Shown piece by piece: positions 10,691 through 22,444 of a DNA stretch of 64,000 nucleotides (within the stretch, counting starts at the first letter, position 1; every line of letters begins with the position of its first letter). The notes under the pieces are model-generated. The model ran no database searches and was not told the origin of the DNA. It saw nothing but the letters and a program-made list of their open reading frames with translations. The position numbers and the translations under genes were made by a program. Source of the stretch: Hypericum androsaemum (lineage: Eukaryota; Streptophyta; Magnoliopsida; Malpighiales; Hypericaceae); assembly GCA_963995505.1 (NCBI GenBank), contig OZ023181.1:8221487-8285486 (forward strand), written 5' to 3'.

Positions 10691-11880
10691 AAATAATTAA
10701 TATTAAATAATACTTATAATAAAAAATTATATAATAGATTAAATAATCTCAATTTGATTCACTACGATAAACAATTTATAAACTACAGTATATAATATGG
10801 AACTAATTGCTATTAAAAAAAGTACAAGATAAAAAAAATGCATGCGCGTAACATTAAATGTTACTCGTAGTCTTTATTGCTTTAAATGAAGATGCATTTT
10901 CAAGCCGCGTGGGGACGCATTGGAACACATCTTAGTTTCTTTAGCGCATCAGTCCCATATGTGTGTCCCTTTTTTGGTTTATTTTTTACTATTTTACCCC
11001 CCATCCGCTCCGTCCAGGATAGGGGGTTCCGTTCTCAATCTGGTCCCCTCATTCTCCTCACCTGTTTTACACGTATATGATCAAATTCAACCCCCTAAAC
11101 ATGGACCCATATTCAAAATCTATCAAAAACTCAGTTAAAGTCAACCTACCTTATAATTTTAGGATAAGAGTAGAGTTCGATCAATATGTGTATTTCTGTC
11201 ATCTTTACCTAAAATAGTAAAATTAGAAAAAAACCCACACCTGATTGGGAAAAATTCCTTCGCTCAGCTATATCCCTTGATTTCATGATTGTTGCGCCTG
11301 TCGAAATTCATAAAAGACGAAATCAGCTCAAGAAACGATGTGGGTTGGGACATGAGTTTTTGCTTAAAAAAGTAGAAAAAAAGAAATCAAACTGAGAAAG
11401 AGTGTGTGTTTGAACAAGAGTTTCAGTATAAAAGCAAAAAAAATTTTGCCAACAACTCAGTAAGTAAATATGGCTAGATTTAACTGAATTTCGAGTATCA
11501 TTCAAAATCAAATAACTAGCGGGTCAAAAAAAAAGTGGTCGGATTGGGTTCAGACCGTTCTAGCCAGGTCCAGACAGTGCATAAATAAACCTTCACCCTT
11601 GATTAAGTAAATTAATTTATGTTGCAAGATCGGATGGCCTAGAGCAAATATCTTATATGGGGGGGCATTTTGGGATTTTCACCTATGCATCCCCTGATTC
11701 GACTTTAGCTTTCCCACGTGGCCGATTCATTCTACATTTCTCGAAAAAAAACTCACCAACAATCCACGACTCGGCCGATTTCGCAGCTCGACAACCTTTG
11801 GGCAAGATTTCGGACAACATGAAACCATCGACGCACCAAGAAACCACCAAGAATCCTCGCTCTGTCCCGATTTTGATCCA
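10691..11880. other. AT-rich region without a recognised gene
   Basis: No coding sequence of a known family. The frame at 11657-11923 (88 codons) resembles nothing known to me. The stretch probably includes decayed transposon DNA. Confidence 0.4.
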
Positions 11881-12306
11881 TCCAAGAGATCAATGTTTTA
11901 GGGATTTAGGGTTGGGTTCTTGAGATTTTTTAGGGATTTAAGGTTCTTGAGATTTTTTTGGGAATTAGGATTAATGCTTTCGTATCTTTATGTACTTGGT
12001 GGACTCGTGATGTCAATGTTTCTTGGATGAGTGCTTCAACGGTTCCTCCTGCTGAGGAGGTTCAATCCAATTAGCAGTATCTTCATTTACCATAATATAT
12101 GCAAATCCTTCCTTTGCTGATCTCACGGCTGTAGATTATTCTTCTTTGAATTCCAACCCATCACTTCAGCTATCCATATTTGTTCTAATCCCGTAATACT
12201 AGCTACCATTACTGGCCTCCTTGATTTAGCCTTCTAACAACTACTGTAATGTGTATAGATGTACAACAAAACTAAGAAATAAATGTCAAGCATTCAATTA
12301 TTTACA
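11881..12306 (+). repeat. probable Copia LTR (left border unknown)
   Basis: The stretch directly before a Copia primer binding site ends in TTTACA at 12306. The left border was not found, so only the right end is supported. Copia gag sequence on the same strand resumes near 22.45 kb, suggesting the composite MULE landed just inside this retrotransposon. Confidence 0.45.
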
Positions 12307-12318
12307 TGGTATCAGAGC
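12307..12318 (+). promoter_or_regulatory. primer binding site (Copia)
   Basis: TGGTATCAGAGC immediately after the LTR end CA. Confidence 0.8.
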
Positions 12319-13039
12319 TATAACGAGTCAATTTTTTTGAACCGAATTTGTTTCTGGATGTTGAAAGCCCGTCCTTAAACTTATCGCGACCGTTAAATGA
12401 GCTCAAATTAAATTTTTGCTGATGTGATGGACAAAAATTAAGTGGAGATATTTTCGTCCTTCTAACACAACTTGAATTCTAGTGGCTTCCATGGTTGGAG
12501 AGAGAATATTAGAGAAAGAAATAAACCGTTCCGAGATTTGCTCCTCCACCTTCGCCCTCCCCCTTTTTAATTTTCAAAATCCAAAAATTGCCCAAAATTT
12601 CCTCTTAATCGCCTTAGCTTTCTCTCGTTGTTCATCATCTTCGCTTGTTCTCTTCTCCTGTTTTTTCTCATCGTTCACACTTCAAGGTGAGGTTCTGTTT
12701 ATTATTTTGTAGATTTTTAGGTTTTGATTTTCTTGTGATTTTTCTTTGTATATTTAGGATTTATGCAGTTAGGTTTTGATTTTCTCGTACTTTTTCTTTT
12801 ATATTTAGGGTTTAGGTTTTTGTTTTAATTGAGATTTTTAGGGTTCATGCTTTAGGTTTTTTGCTGTATATTTTTCTTCATCTTTGCTTGATCTGTTTAT
12901 TAATTAGGATTTGGGGTTCATGCATGAGATTTTTCGGTTAGGTACTAGTTGTTTGTGTACTAGTCTTTTGTTTATTATTAGTATTTTTAGGTTCATGCAC
13001 GAGTTTTTTTTTACTTACCGAAGCTAATATGAAATGGTT

Positions 13040-13212
13040 CGTGCATTAGATAAAATAGTTTTACCAGTTCTGATGGAATAGTTTGTTATGTTATGATTAA
13101 ATAGTTTGTGATGTTATGATGAGATGGTTTGTTATGTTATAATAAAATGGTCTATGATGTTATGATGAATTTATTTGTCCTGTTATGATTAAATTATTTA
13201 TTCTGTTATGCA
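13040..13212 (+). repeat. 22-bp repeats, forward orientation
   Basis: About seven units around TTATGATNAAATRGTTTGT, directly before the first Ulp1-gene coding segment. The last unit runs into TTATGCAG, a possible splice acceptor. Confidence 0.85.
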
Positions 13213-16200
13213 GATGGTCCCCTACTCACAAGTCTTGCGGCAAGTCAAGTGATATGAAGACAGTTAATGACAGGTTGTTTGGAACAAATAGCGTAGCTGT
13301 GCTGAAGAACGAATAATGCTTATCAAGGAAACTAGTTTGGCGTACCTTCTTCAACTTAAAGAGAATGATATAACACCAAAAGATATGGGTGATTTTGTTA
13401 ATGAATGCATGGAAAATGAACCTCCTCTTGTTCCTGCCTTGTTTGTTAACAAGAGCTACGGCATCCTGATTGGTAATCTTGATTTTGATCTAGATCTAAA
13501 TGAATTCAAAAAACAAGATAGGAGGTCCAATTAAAAGGACTTTTTGGAATGCTATGGATTGAATCAGAGCAAAGGACATCATATCAAAATCAAGGATGTA
13601 AAGAATTTACTATTGGGGGTGGGGTGGGGGATTAACCTATATCGGATGCAGATGTGACCCAAATCTATATCCTCTTTGGCATTGGTGTTTTCTTTGCCCC
13701 TGCCACATCCAAGGTGGTGAATGTCAAGTTAGATTCATAATTAATCTGCTGGACTAGTCGAGAAAATACAACTGGTGCAAGTTTATTCTCGATAAGGCAA
13801 ATGATGGGTTAAGAACTAGTTTGCAGAGTACAGCTGATATTACCATCAAGTATGGAGGTAATATCCCTTTGTTGATGCGGTACAAGACCCATATTGCACA
13901 ACCTAGTGCTCATGGAGATATCCCTTCTTCCTCACATGCCAGTGATAAGTGCCAGGGTAGTCCTTCCGAACGTCATTGAGAATACTTAATTGTAGTTTCT
14001 ATTTTTCTCATATTCTATTGTGTCCTTAATATTTCAGAGTATTTTAATTACTTAATCATTTTAGCAGATGTACGAAGAATTAGGCAAGATTCAAGTTTAG
14101 ATTAATGGCTTGAAATCTATTAAAAGAAAGATCTTGGATGCACTTGATGATAGGGAGAGGACGGGGGAAAGGAGTGAAAGAGAACGAGGAGAAGGAAGAG
14201 GCTAGAGTGGAAAAGGAGTGAAAGGGGAAGAGCAGCAAGAGTATGATGCTGAAGAGCATCAAGATAATGATGGTGAGGGGACATAAGAGGAGGCGAGGGT
14301 TCAAGAAAAAATGGAGATGGGGTTAAGCGTGACCTTTTGAGAAGTTATTTTCTTTCAAAGAAGAAAGAGAACAGGGGTCAGAACATATAGGTATGGATAA
14401 ACTATTTTATCTTAACATAACGAACAACTTATTTATTTACAGAATAACTCATTTTATTATTGAATAATAAACTATTTTATCTTAACATAACAAACCACTT
14501 AATTATTTCAGAACAAACTATTTTATCATCACATCACACAACATCCATGAATTACAGAACAACCCATTTTATTATTGTAGAACAAACCATTTTAACATTT
14601 TACTTTCTTTAACAATTTGTTGTCATTTGTAACTATAATAAGCGAAGCTTTTGGGAGAGTTGAGGGGAGGTCGACGGTCTATTTTGGATTACAACACTTT
14701 TGCAACAGCGTCACGGATTGGGCCAGAAGTTATTTTAAGGGCAGAAGGTCTGACTCATGAGGTTGTTCATTCAGATGATGACAAGACCAAAGATTTTAAT
14801 GGTCCTGATGTTGAGGAATCAAAGGTGGATCATCATCACGGTGATAAGAAAAAGGATGACCCACCTCTTAGTGATGAAGTAAGTAGGCATGAGGGTGTAG
14901 AAAGGCCATGTATTAATTTTGATCCTCCCTCTTTCTCATTAGGTTTTGATTTTAATCCAATTGGTGTTTCTCATCAATCTGGAGTTGCAAGTCAGCACAA
15001 AGATTATGATTCGCAGGGCATGTTTGATGATCCAAATTTTATACAATTATTTTTTGCCTATATAGATGAGATTTCATCAAAGCCCAAAGATTCTGATTCG
15101 CAGGGCATGTTTGATGATCCAAATTTTATACATTTGCTTTGTGCACATGTATATGAGGTTTCATTAGAGCTAATTGCTGAAAAAAGGAGAAGGTGGGTAA
15201 TTTTGGTAGCACCAATATTGAATGTCCCGGGTGTTAGTGAGGAGGATGAGTAGGTGCTTCTGACATGCAAGCCAAGCGTACAAAGCATAGTAGTATTAAG
15301 ATCAATACTCTTTATACGGAGGGGAAGAAGAAGAGGAAGAGAGGGAATAAGGACGAAGGAGTAGCAGCTTCTAATGTACCAGAAATTGATTCTCCTCCTC
15401 ATCATAAGAGGGGAAATAGAGCAAAAGAGTTGTAACTGATTTACTAGCATTTTCCCCCCTTCTCATCCTAAGAAGGGCAATAAGAACAAAAGAAAAGCAG
15501 TTGTTGTTGCTAATGACATTTGATGGACTCCTTCGTATGAGTTGGACCATGATGAGCTTGAAGTGCTTCGAAGAGCGCATATGGTTAACAAACCACCTGC
15601 CAGATACAATCAGCGGGTTCAAGAATTTGTTAGTCGATAAGAGGCAGCTAAGGATGCCTACATGAAGATTACAGATTCTAAGAAAGAAGTTAATTCGCAG
15701 TATGCAACCGAGAAGAGTTTAGAGACTATGGCATAAGTTGCATGTGTATATGTCATTAATTCTTTTGTTTTATAAGATTTTTATGGGTTGTAATATTTGC
15801 TAATTTTTTCTCCAGAAGGGAGATTTTTAGACGGGATGGGAATATAAAATTAGTGTGGGATGACACAGAATCTCTTTCCCCATCAAATTGGATGTCATCA
15901 TCAGCTGTTGATTGATATCTTAGATATCATCTCAAAGGTAAGGAAGTCAATGGGGGAAGGATTGATCGTGTGATATTCTCGATCTTCACAGCTGTGAGTT
16001 TTCTTATTCTTCAGATGCTAACAGTGCATACATTTCATGTTTGATGCGCACACAGTAGTAATAAAGATATTTAAACATTACTGGATAAACTATTTTATCA
16101 TACCGTGCAAACCATTTCATGTGGATTGTCTGATCTTCGCTTTTTTTATATCATTATAGGCTAAGTAGTTGAAGCCTGACCATCCCTCCATTGATGACAT

Positions 16201-16874
16201 TCCACACCATTTGTTAGATAGTCACGTGCAAGATATCGAGAAAATATTAATGAAATTTTCCCTTTTGTTAGTAAACGCGGTGACAAGAAGAATATTCTCT
16301 ATGTAAGTTCGATGAAGATGTTTTACTTTAATTATCATTGTTTGTTGTTGACAAGTTTTTTGTTGATATTTATATTTGTTTATGTTGATGGCAGTGGATC
16401 TTCCCATTATTCTACAATGATCACTTCATTGTTTTCGTCATCGATGTCGTTGAGAAAGGCTATTATGTCTTGGACAGCTTAGACGTCAAGGACGAGAAGG
16501 AGGAGTTGCTGGTGAACCGTACAAAGAAGATAGTGGGTCTTTTCGTTTACTTTCTGAATACTTTCAGAAAAGTAAACATTGATGATTACAAGTTTCTTGT
16601 CTTGCATAATGTTTCGAAGCAATCCGACAATTGCAGTTGTAGAATTTATGCGTCCCTCTTCTATGAACTCTACACTAATTTGTGGGCATTAGATCGGATT
16701 GATCCAATGCACAAGGTGAATTGGCGAACCCCTACATTTTTCAGAGATGACAGGAACAAGATATTCCAGAAAATGGTGGTACATCAGGATAATCTTATCT
16801 TGCCAATAATATTGAACAATGCCAAAAAATGGAGATTGCCAAAATTCACAAAGAAGACGCAAAAAAATGAGTAA
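13211..16874 (+). pseudogene. transposon-borne Ulp1-like (C48) cysteine protease, broken
   Basis: Ulp1/SENP-type proteases remove SUMO; plant transposons carry diverged copies of unclear role. Pieces in order: 13211-13534, an N-terminal segment (LAYLLQLKENDITPKDM, ALFVNKSYGILIGNL) like the DUF1985-style region of such proteins; 14651-15253, a charged linker with PSFSLGFDF, a phrase common in this family, and two near-identical DSQGMFDDPNFI blocks; and the catalytic exons. The last exon (16395-16874, after GCAG) reads HFIVFVID (His), YYVLDSLD (Asp) and KQSDNCSCRIYASLF (Gln and Cys). The preceding exon ends NILY at 16302 before GTAAGT. Frameshifts and stops between 13.5 and 15.8 kb show decay. 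Family placement is good; substrate unknown. Confidence 0.72.
14396..14620 (-). repeat. 22-bp repeats, reverse orientation
   Basis: Several degenerate units of AAACTATTTTATCATAAC type, the reverse complement of the array at 13.1 kb, lying between coding pieces of the Ulp1-like gene. Confidence 0.75.
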
Positions 16875-16964
16875 TGTAGGTCATTTCTAGATGTATTGTA
16901 GTAAACATTGACGGACATGTATGAGATTATTCTATCATATTTGATGTAATAGGATGGTGTCAAT

Positions 16965-17490
16965 TTGAACATGATATAACAAACTATTTTATTGTAACAT
17001 TAAAAACTATTTGAACATAACAAGACAAACTATTTTATTATAGTAGTGCAAACTATTGGACCATAACAGGACAAACTATTTCATCATAACAGTACAAATC
17101 ATTAGATCATAACGGTGAAAACCATTTAAACATTACTGGACAAAGCATTTTATCATAATAATGTAAACTATTAAATCATAACAGTGTAAACTATTTGAAC
17201 ATAATAGGGCAAACCATTTTATCACAACAGTACAAACCTTTTGATCATGACATAACAAATTATTTAGAAAAGCCACAGAATGCCTTGGCCTAATGCCTCA
17301 ATAGTTGAAGAAGACTGGCATATGAACAAAAATAGGATTACAGGTGGCTGGTTGTGTTTGGGTTTTGGTTCTGACTTCTGAGTTGTTTAATATGGGATGA
17401 ACTATTGAATCATAAAATGATAAACTATTGTATCGTAACATTGTGAACTATCTGATCATTAAAGAACAAACCACTGAATTAAAAAAAAAT
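16965..17490 (-). repeat. 22-bp repeats, reverse orientation, between the two MULE genes
   Basis: More than ten units such as AAACTATTTTATCATAACAG and AAACCATTTTATCATAATA, with spacing near 22 bp in 16965-17275 and weaker copies at 17395-17490. They fill the gap between the 3' ends of the two convergent pseudogenes. Confidence 0.85.
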
Positions 17491-18635
17491 AATAACGTCA
17501 TTTATCAATGTCCCCACAGTATCATATGTATATAAATGAACCTAAACATAAAAAAACCTTGTTATTTGGCTGAAATATTCAAGTCTATCTTAAATATTTG
17601 TACTTTGCCTTCTTGTTCATCTGTCTCATCTCGTTTGTACTCTTTATTCTGGTTTTTGACTTCCTTTTATTCTCTCTCATCTTTATATTCTTACCGGCTG
17701 GTTGAGATGTTGATGGTCGAACATCATCTGGTTGTGTTGATGGTGCTTGAGTGTATTTACCTTGTCGAATTTGATGTCTCACATTATCAATTAGGTCCTG
17801 CAGAATTTTGATATTCTCAGGATCAAATGAGGCTTCATCTGCCAACTTCATTAGCTCGTATTTTACTTTATTGAAGCTTTGCCTATAGTGACTCCCCTGA
17901 CCGTTTCTTATAGGGAGTTCAGATGACTGTAATTCATCCTTTGCTAAGATTGTCTACCTTTTCTTAATATAATGATTAGGCAGCTCTCTGAATTCTTCTT
18001 CACCCAAGGATCTCAAAGTTTCAATTACTCTAAGTATATGTCTGCAAAACGACCCAACCATTTCATACAAACGACACGAGCATGAAAGTATCATATTTGA
18101 CTTCTGAATCTGCATCATTCTCTCATCTAGCTTAAGTAAAGGGTCTTCTTTTGAAAGTATATAGATATTGTAGTATTTGATACAATCTGCACACGGTATT
18201 AATAAAGACCATTTGTCAATAGCAGTTCATACCATTTATTAGAAATAATGTGTACCATTGGGCAATAATTTGGCATAAAAACATTCAGTGACAGAGCAGA
18301 ACATTACGTCATTACAGAACAAAACATCATACCATTAAAGTCACTTACCTATCATATGTTAGTTGTCTCATTATAGGTCAATCATGTAGTCAGCAGATAC
18401 AATGTATTATTTCTGGAACTTTCCATATATACAATGTATATAAATTTATGTTGAATTAAGTATTTCGCTTCGTCTTTTTTTATTATTGCTCCTCTTATCT
18501 TTGGAGTCAAAATCGGCCTTAGTTATTTCATGCCTTCTACAGGCCATGAGATTATTAAAATAGAAGATTGTAGCCGGGTTGTAAATACCGCCTTATAATG
18601 CTGTTAAAGGATTCAACCACCTGTGTTGTGACCAT

Positions 18636-18655
18636 CCCCAGTAACGGCGCCAATT
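18636..18655 (-). promoter_or_regulatory. LTR-retrotransposon primer binding site region
   Basis: On the minus strand the phrase TTGGCGCCGTTACTGGGGA follows the LTR end. TGGCGCCGTTGCCGGGG is the usual primer-site sequence of plant Ty3/Gypsy Tat/Athila-type elements, so the LTR is probably Gypsy. The FAR1 sequence resumes directly after it. Confidence 0.7.
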
Positions 18656-20034
18656 TGATGTACGAGAAGTTGCGAACAATTAAACACATAATTAATTAGT
18701 ATAGTGAATAAATAGGGTTTCGAACTGAGGTTGAACACGAAATCAAAGCAAGTAACTATGTGAAGCGAGAGAATTAAAAGATTTTTAAAGGTTGTAAAAG
18801 TTTGCAAGTAAATAAACAAAATCAAAATTATAAATAAAAGAGTTGTGATTCAGTGAAGACAAACGAGCACGATACCCTATGGATTGACTACCTATGACAA
18901 TATTATAGTTCTTATGAAGCTCTAACTAGTACCCGGAGTGTTCTAATGCATCCTCCTAACGCTTTCGCTCATTAAAGAGATAAAACCAAGATAGCAAGGG
19001 CCTAAGTTATCAATTAACACTTTCGTTCATCAATTAGACTTAGAACTTTACTAATCTCAATTATAAAAATTTCTTCGAGCAGGTTATTCTTACGATATCA
19101 AAACATCTCATTAATACATAAGAATATGTTAATTATTTTTTCCATTAATTCGAGTGTCTCTCGGTCCACTCTCATCAATTCTAATCATAACCTAAGTGAT
19201 CAAGTTAGATTAAGTATTAAGCACACCAATCAACAACTAATGCGCAAGATATTCGAACCATAAACTCGCATAAGCAATCAATCAGATGTTCGGGCATCGC
19301 ACTCTTAAGAAATCTACTCGCTAAGTATGGCAATAAAGTAAAAGATATTGATAAAAAATATCATAACGAAAAGCATAATTATAGGGAAAGAGAAGGCTTA
19401 GTCGTTCGAGAAAGCCTTGCCAATCTCCTCCACGAAGCTGAACAGAATTCTGACTTTATTGATCTCCAAAACACTGTCTCAAAATCGCAGTAGAAAAGTA
19501 TATATAAAACTAAGGCTAATGGCCTATATATAGCCAAACGACTAACTAGAAAATAGGAAAACATAGAGGAGGTTTAACCTAAATAAGAAGTCTTTTTAGC
19601 TAAGAAAAATAACATAACTAGGATCCTAGGACTGAAACAGGAGGCCATAAGTCGTAAAAATCCAAATTAGGTCTGAAATCTAACAAACTAGGAAGCCAAA
19701 AAAGCCTAGAATCGTCTCCCGGCGGCCGTCAGATGCATGGCGAGCGCCGGGTCCTCACTTTTAGTTTCCTACTGGCGATCGTCGGATGCCAAGTGCCCGC
19801 CGGGTCTTCATTTTCCAGCCAGAATCTCCTTTTCATTCCGTCCTCATTCCAACTGCTCGTGAACCGCTCCAAGTACCTGCCCCAAAACATAAAAAGATGT
19901 AGAAGTCTACTTCTGAATACCAATGTACTAAAACGATCCCAAAACTAGATATGACATGACGAAAATAACTAAAAATTTGACTAAATACATATGAAGCACA
20001 TAATAAAATATGAGCGTTTACACACTCATCACAT
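18656..20034 (-). mobile_element. LTR remnant (probably Ty3/Gypsy) inserted in the FAR1-like pseudogene
   Basis: On the minus strand it starts near TGATGAGTGTGTAAACGC (20034), contains TATATATAGGCC-type promoter sequence near 19523-19534, and ends near CGTACATCA before the primer site. Only one LTR plus primer site is present; internal genes and the second LTR are missing, so the copy is truncated. It splits the transposase between the catalytic segment and the TTQVVESF segment, so it is younger than the MULE. Confidence 0.6.
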
Positions 20035-20799
20035 GTTCTCAATTTTCTAGTCTAACCAGTTTGAACAATTTGATTGTCGCTAAGACAATTTTTATTAAAT
20101 ATTATACTATTAATTATATCTAGCAGTAAAATACCAAATAGTTATAAATATTCTCTAATTTTGCACAAATTTATCATTTACAATTATCAAAATTTTATAT
20201 TAATTATTTCTAATCTAGCAAAATTATTAAGATTATCACATTGTTAGTTATAAGAGCGGTTGACTTGTTTACAAGTGTAAAAAATTTACATATTTATTGC
20301 CTTACAAGTGTAAAAAATGGAATCTCACAACCATTTTTTTCTTCTGGATTTGTGTATAAAAGCAAGCCATTTGTGTCCAATAGATTGGAAACACACTTGC
20401 ATCATGAGATTCTATTCATAATTAAACACTTCCTCACCATTTACCTCATTTATCATATAAAGGAATGAATCGGCTACCTTAGATATGTATAGATGACTGA
20501 TATTCTTTTTCGCATTCTCTAATATAAGCCATGTTCATAGACAGTGGTATATTCTTGGTAGCTCTAATTCGATGGCATTTGCTTTTGCCGAGTCTTGGTC
20601 AGTGAAAATGATTTCTAGTGCTTTGTCATCTATGCACCTTAAAAAAGTTCTTAACAACCATTAAAATGAATCCATCGCCTCGTTAAACAGAAGTGCTGTA
20701 CCAAAAATGCAGCAAATGCGATGGTTGTCGTACCTAACAAATAGTGTTGCATGATGTGATAACCATAATTAGTTTGTATAGACGACTATATATTAGTCC

Positions 20800-20995
20800 A
20801 TTCAATAAGAACAAAACAAATCATTAAATCATAACAGAATAAATCGTTTAATCATAACTGAAAAAACTATTCAATCATAACTGAAGAAACTATTGAATCA
20901 TAACAGACCAGACCATTTACTCGTAAGGGAATAAACTGTTCAATCAGAACAGACTAAACTATTTGTATCATTTCAACGGCAATAATAAACAATTC
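20800..20995 (-). repeat. 22-bp repeats, reverse orientation
   Basis: Units such as AAACTATTGAATCATAACAG, in a non-coding gap between the transposase catalytic core and the FAR1 linker segment. About eight degenerate copies. Confidence 0.75.
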
Positions 20996-21699
20996 ACTGG
21001 TTTTATGCATACCATTTTATGCATACCATTCGCTGTCCACTTCTACCTCATAGTAAAAAGATAGATTTTGGTATGCTTTCGTTCTGAAATACTTGAGCAG
21101 GACAGTAGCTTCACCTTCTTTCATTGACTTTTGCTTTCAACTCCCAAGATAATTTTTTAGATCTATGCGAAGGAAACCAAGATGTTTCTTACCTCCAGCA
21201 GCCACTGCCATCAACTCGTAAGATGATCTGAGTGGGATACCAACATCATTATTTATGTTAGCTATGTGTTGTTGTATAGGATTGACAGCTCTAGCTGATC
21301 TATGCATATGGGAGCACGCCTCATAGTGCAGCTCGTGATCATTATGTTACACAACCCATTCATTTATAAAATAAGATGCTCTCTATATCGAATAATGGAA
21401 AGAAATTGCATTGCATCCAACTCTTTTCTCTCTTTGTTCATAAGGCCGAGCATCCTTCTCCTTCAATTCCTTAGACGGCCGACGGAAATTCTATTTGTTA
21501 CAGACATATTTGACATAGTATATGATATCCAGACTATTGATAATCCGTCTTCTCCTATATTGAGTACGCACACCAAATCCTTTTTAGTGCGCATAAGATT
21601 TGTAGAATTGTAGCATTTCTTCAGATGTTGCTAATTATTTTTGTTTCTAGCATTCTTGTTTTTCCAATTCTTCCAAATTTTCAAGTGCGGAAAAAAAAC

Positions 21700-22025
21700 A
21701 TAACGTACCATTCTTTGATAACATAACAAACTATTGTAGCGTAACATAGCAAACTATTTTATCATAACAGGACAAACCATATTATTCTAACATGCTAAAC
21801 CATCATTTCATGATAAGGGTATTAAAATTATGACATAGCCAGACGTACTATTGTGTCATAATAACAAACTAATTGTATCATAATAGAAAAATTATTTTAT
21901 TATAACAGAACAAATAATTTCATTATAGCAGAATAAACCATTTCATCGTAACAAAGCGAACCATTTAATCATAGCATGTCATAACATTACATCCTAACAT
22001 CACGAACCATTTTATCATTTTAATG
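21700..22025 (-). repeat. 22-bp repeats, reverse orientation
   Basis: About a dozen units (AAACTATTTTATCATAACAG and variants) upstream of the FAR1 domain on the minus strand, that is at its 5' side. Confidence 0.85.
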
Positions 22026-22440
22026 CATCGACGTATACAAACACGAGCTTCAGCCTAATAATTACCTCTTTGTGGTTGCATATTCAAATTATTTGAGCTG
22101 TGTTGATTCACATATGCTATCTCTTCTGTTTGCTACTCTGGATCTGCGGTAAAATTGATTTCATCTTCAAGATTTTGATATTGATTTGTGGAAATGAATG
22201 CTTGTAGTTTGATGTAAGAGAGAGACAAAGGAGATCGACTAACCTTTAATGGTCGAAGATCTTTCCTATGCATATTGAGATTTCAAATTTTGCAGTTAAA
22301 TTGATCGGTTGACTAACCTTCAATTGCTATTTTTTTGAGTGATCTAGGGTTGCAGATCACATCAGCCAGCAATTGGAGTTTCTCTCTTTTGATTTTAATC
22401 ATGATAAGGAAGAATTCCATCATGAATTAGCCTTCGAGTT
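22026..22440. other. right flank of the composite MULE
   Basis: No gene recognised. It probably holds the promoter side of the FAR1-like gene and the right end of the element. A terminal repeat matching 12.3-12.5 kb was looked for and not found. Confidence 0.35.
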
Positions 22441-22444
22441 GTGG

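Larger units (their letters stand above)
17585..21630 (-). pseudogene. FAR1/FHY3-type MULE transposase, broken
   Basis: Read on the minus strand, pieces follow the FAR1-family order. FAR1 DNA-binding domain near 21300-21620 (FYKSYAH, GFGVRTQYRRRR, FRRPSKELKEKDARPYEQRE, VGCNAI, NDHELHYEACS). Linker near 21060-21290 (GIPLRSSYELMAVAAGG, ATVLLKYF, NLSFYYEVEVD). MULE transposase core near 20400-20720 (FGTALLFNEAMDSF, FTDQDSAKANAIELELPR, ENAKKNISHLY). TTQVVESFNSIIRRYLQPG near 18580-18635. SWIM zinc finger near 17990-18110 (CSCRLYEMVGSFCRHIL, then ELPNHYIKKR). In-frame stops, frameshifts and an inserted LTR remnant (18656-20034) make it non-functional. The open tail 17585-17851 is its likely C-terminus. 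Confidence 0.82.
12330..22440. mobile_element. composite MULE with Ulp1-like and FAR1-like pseudogenes and 22-bp repeats
   Basis: A roughly 10-kb block with a plus-strand Ulp1/C48 gene remnant (13.2-16.9 kb), a minus-strand FAR1/FHY3-type MULE transposase remnant (17.6-21.6 kb) and blocks of a 22-bp repeat in the spaces around and between their coding parts. The two genes converge. Ulp1-like proteases travel with several plant DNA transposons, and FAR1/FHY3 proteins derive from MULE transposases (family knowledge). The outer limits are inferred from Copia sequence on both sides (primer site at 12307, gag resuming near 22.45 kb). No long TIRs were found by eye. Confidence 0.6.

Noticed and set aside
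13040..22025. Centromeric or telomeric satellite
   Set aside because: Period 22 bp, interspersed with coding exons and in both orientations; no plant telomere motif (TTTAGGG arrays) is present.
12330..22440. Assigning the composite element to the VANDAL family
   Set aside because: The transposase is FAR1/FHY3-like and the repeat motif differs from the VANC motifs I know; only the architecture is similar.
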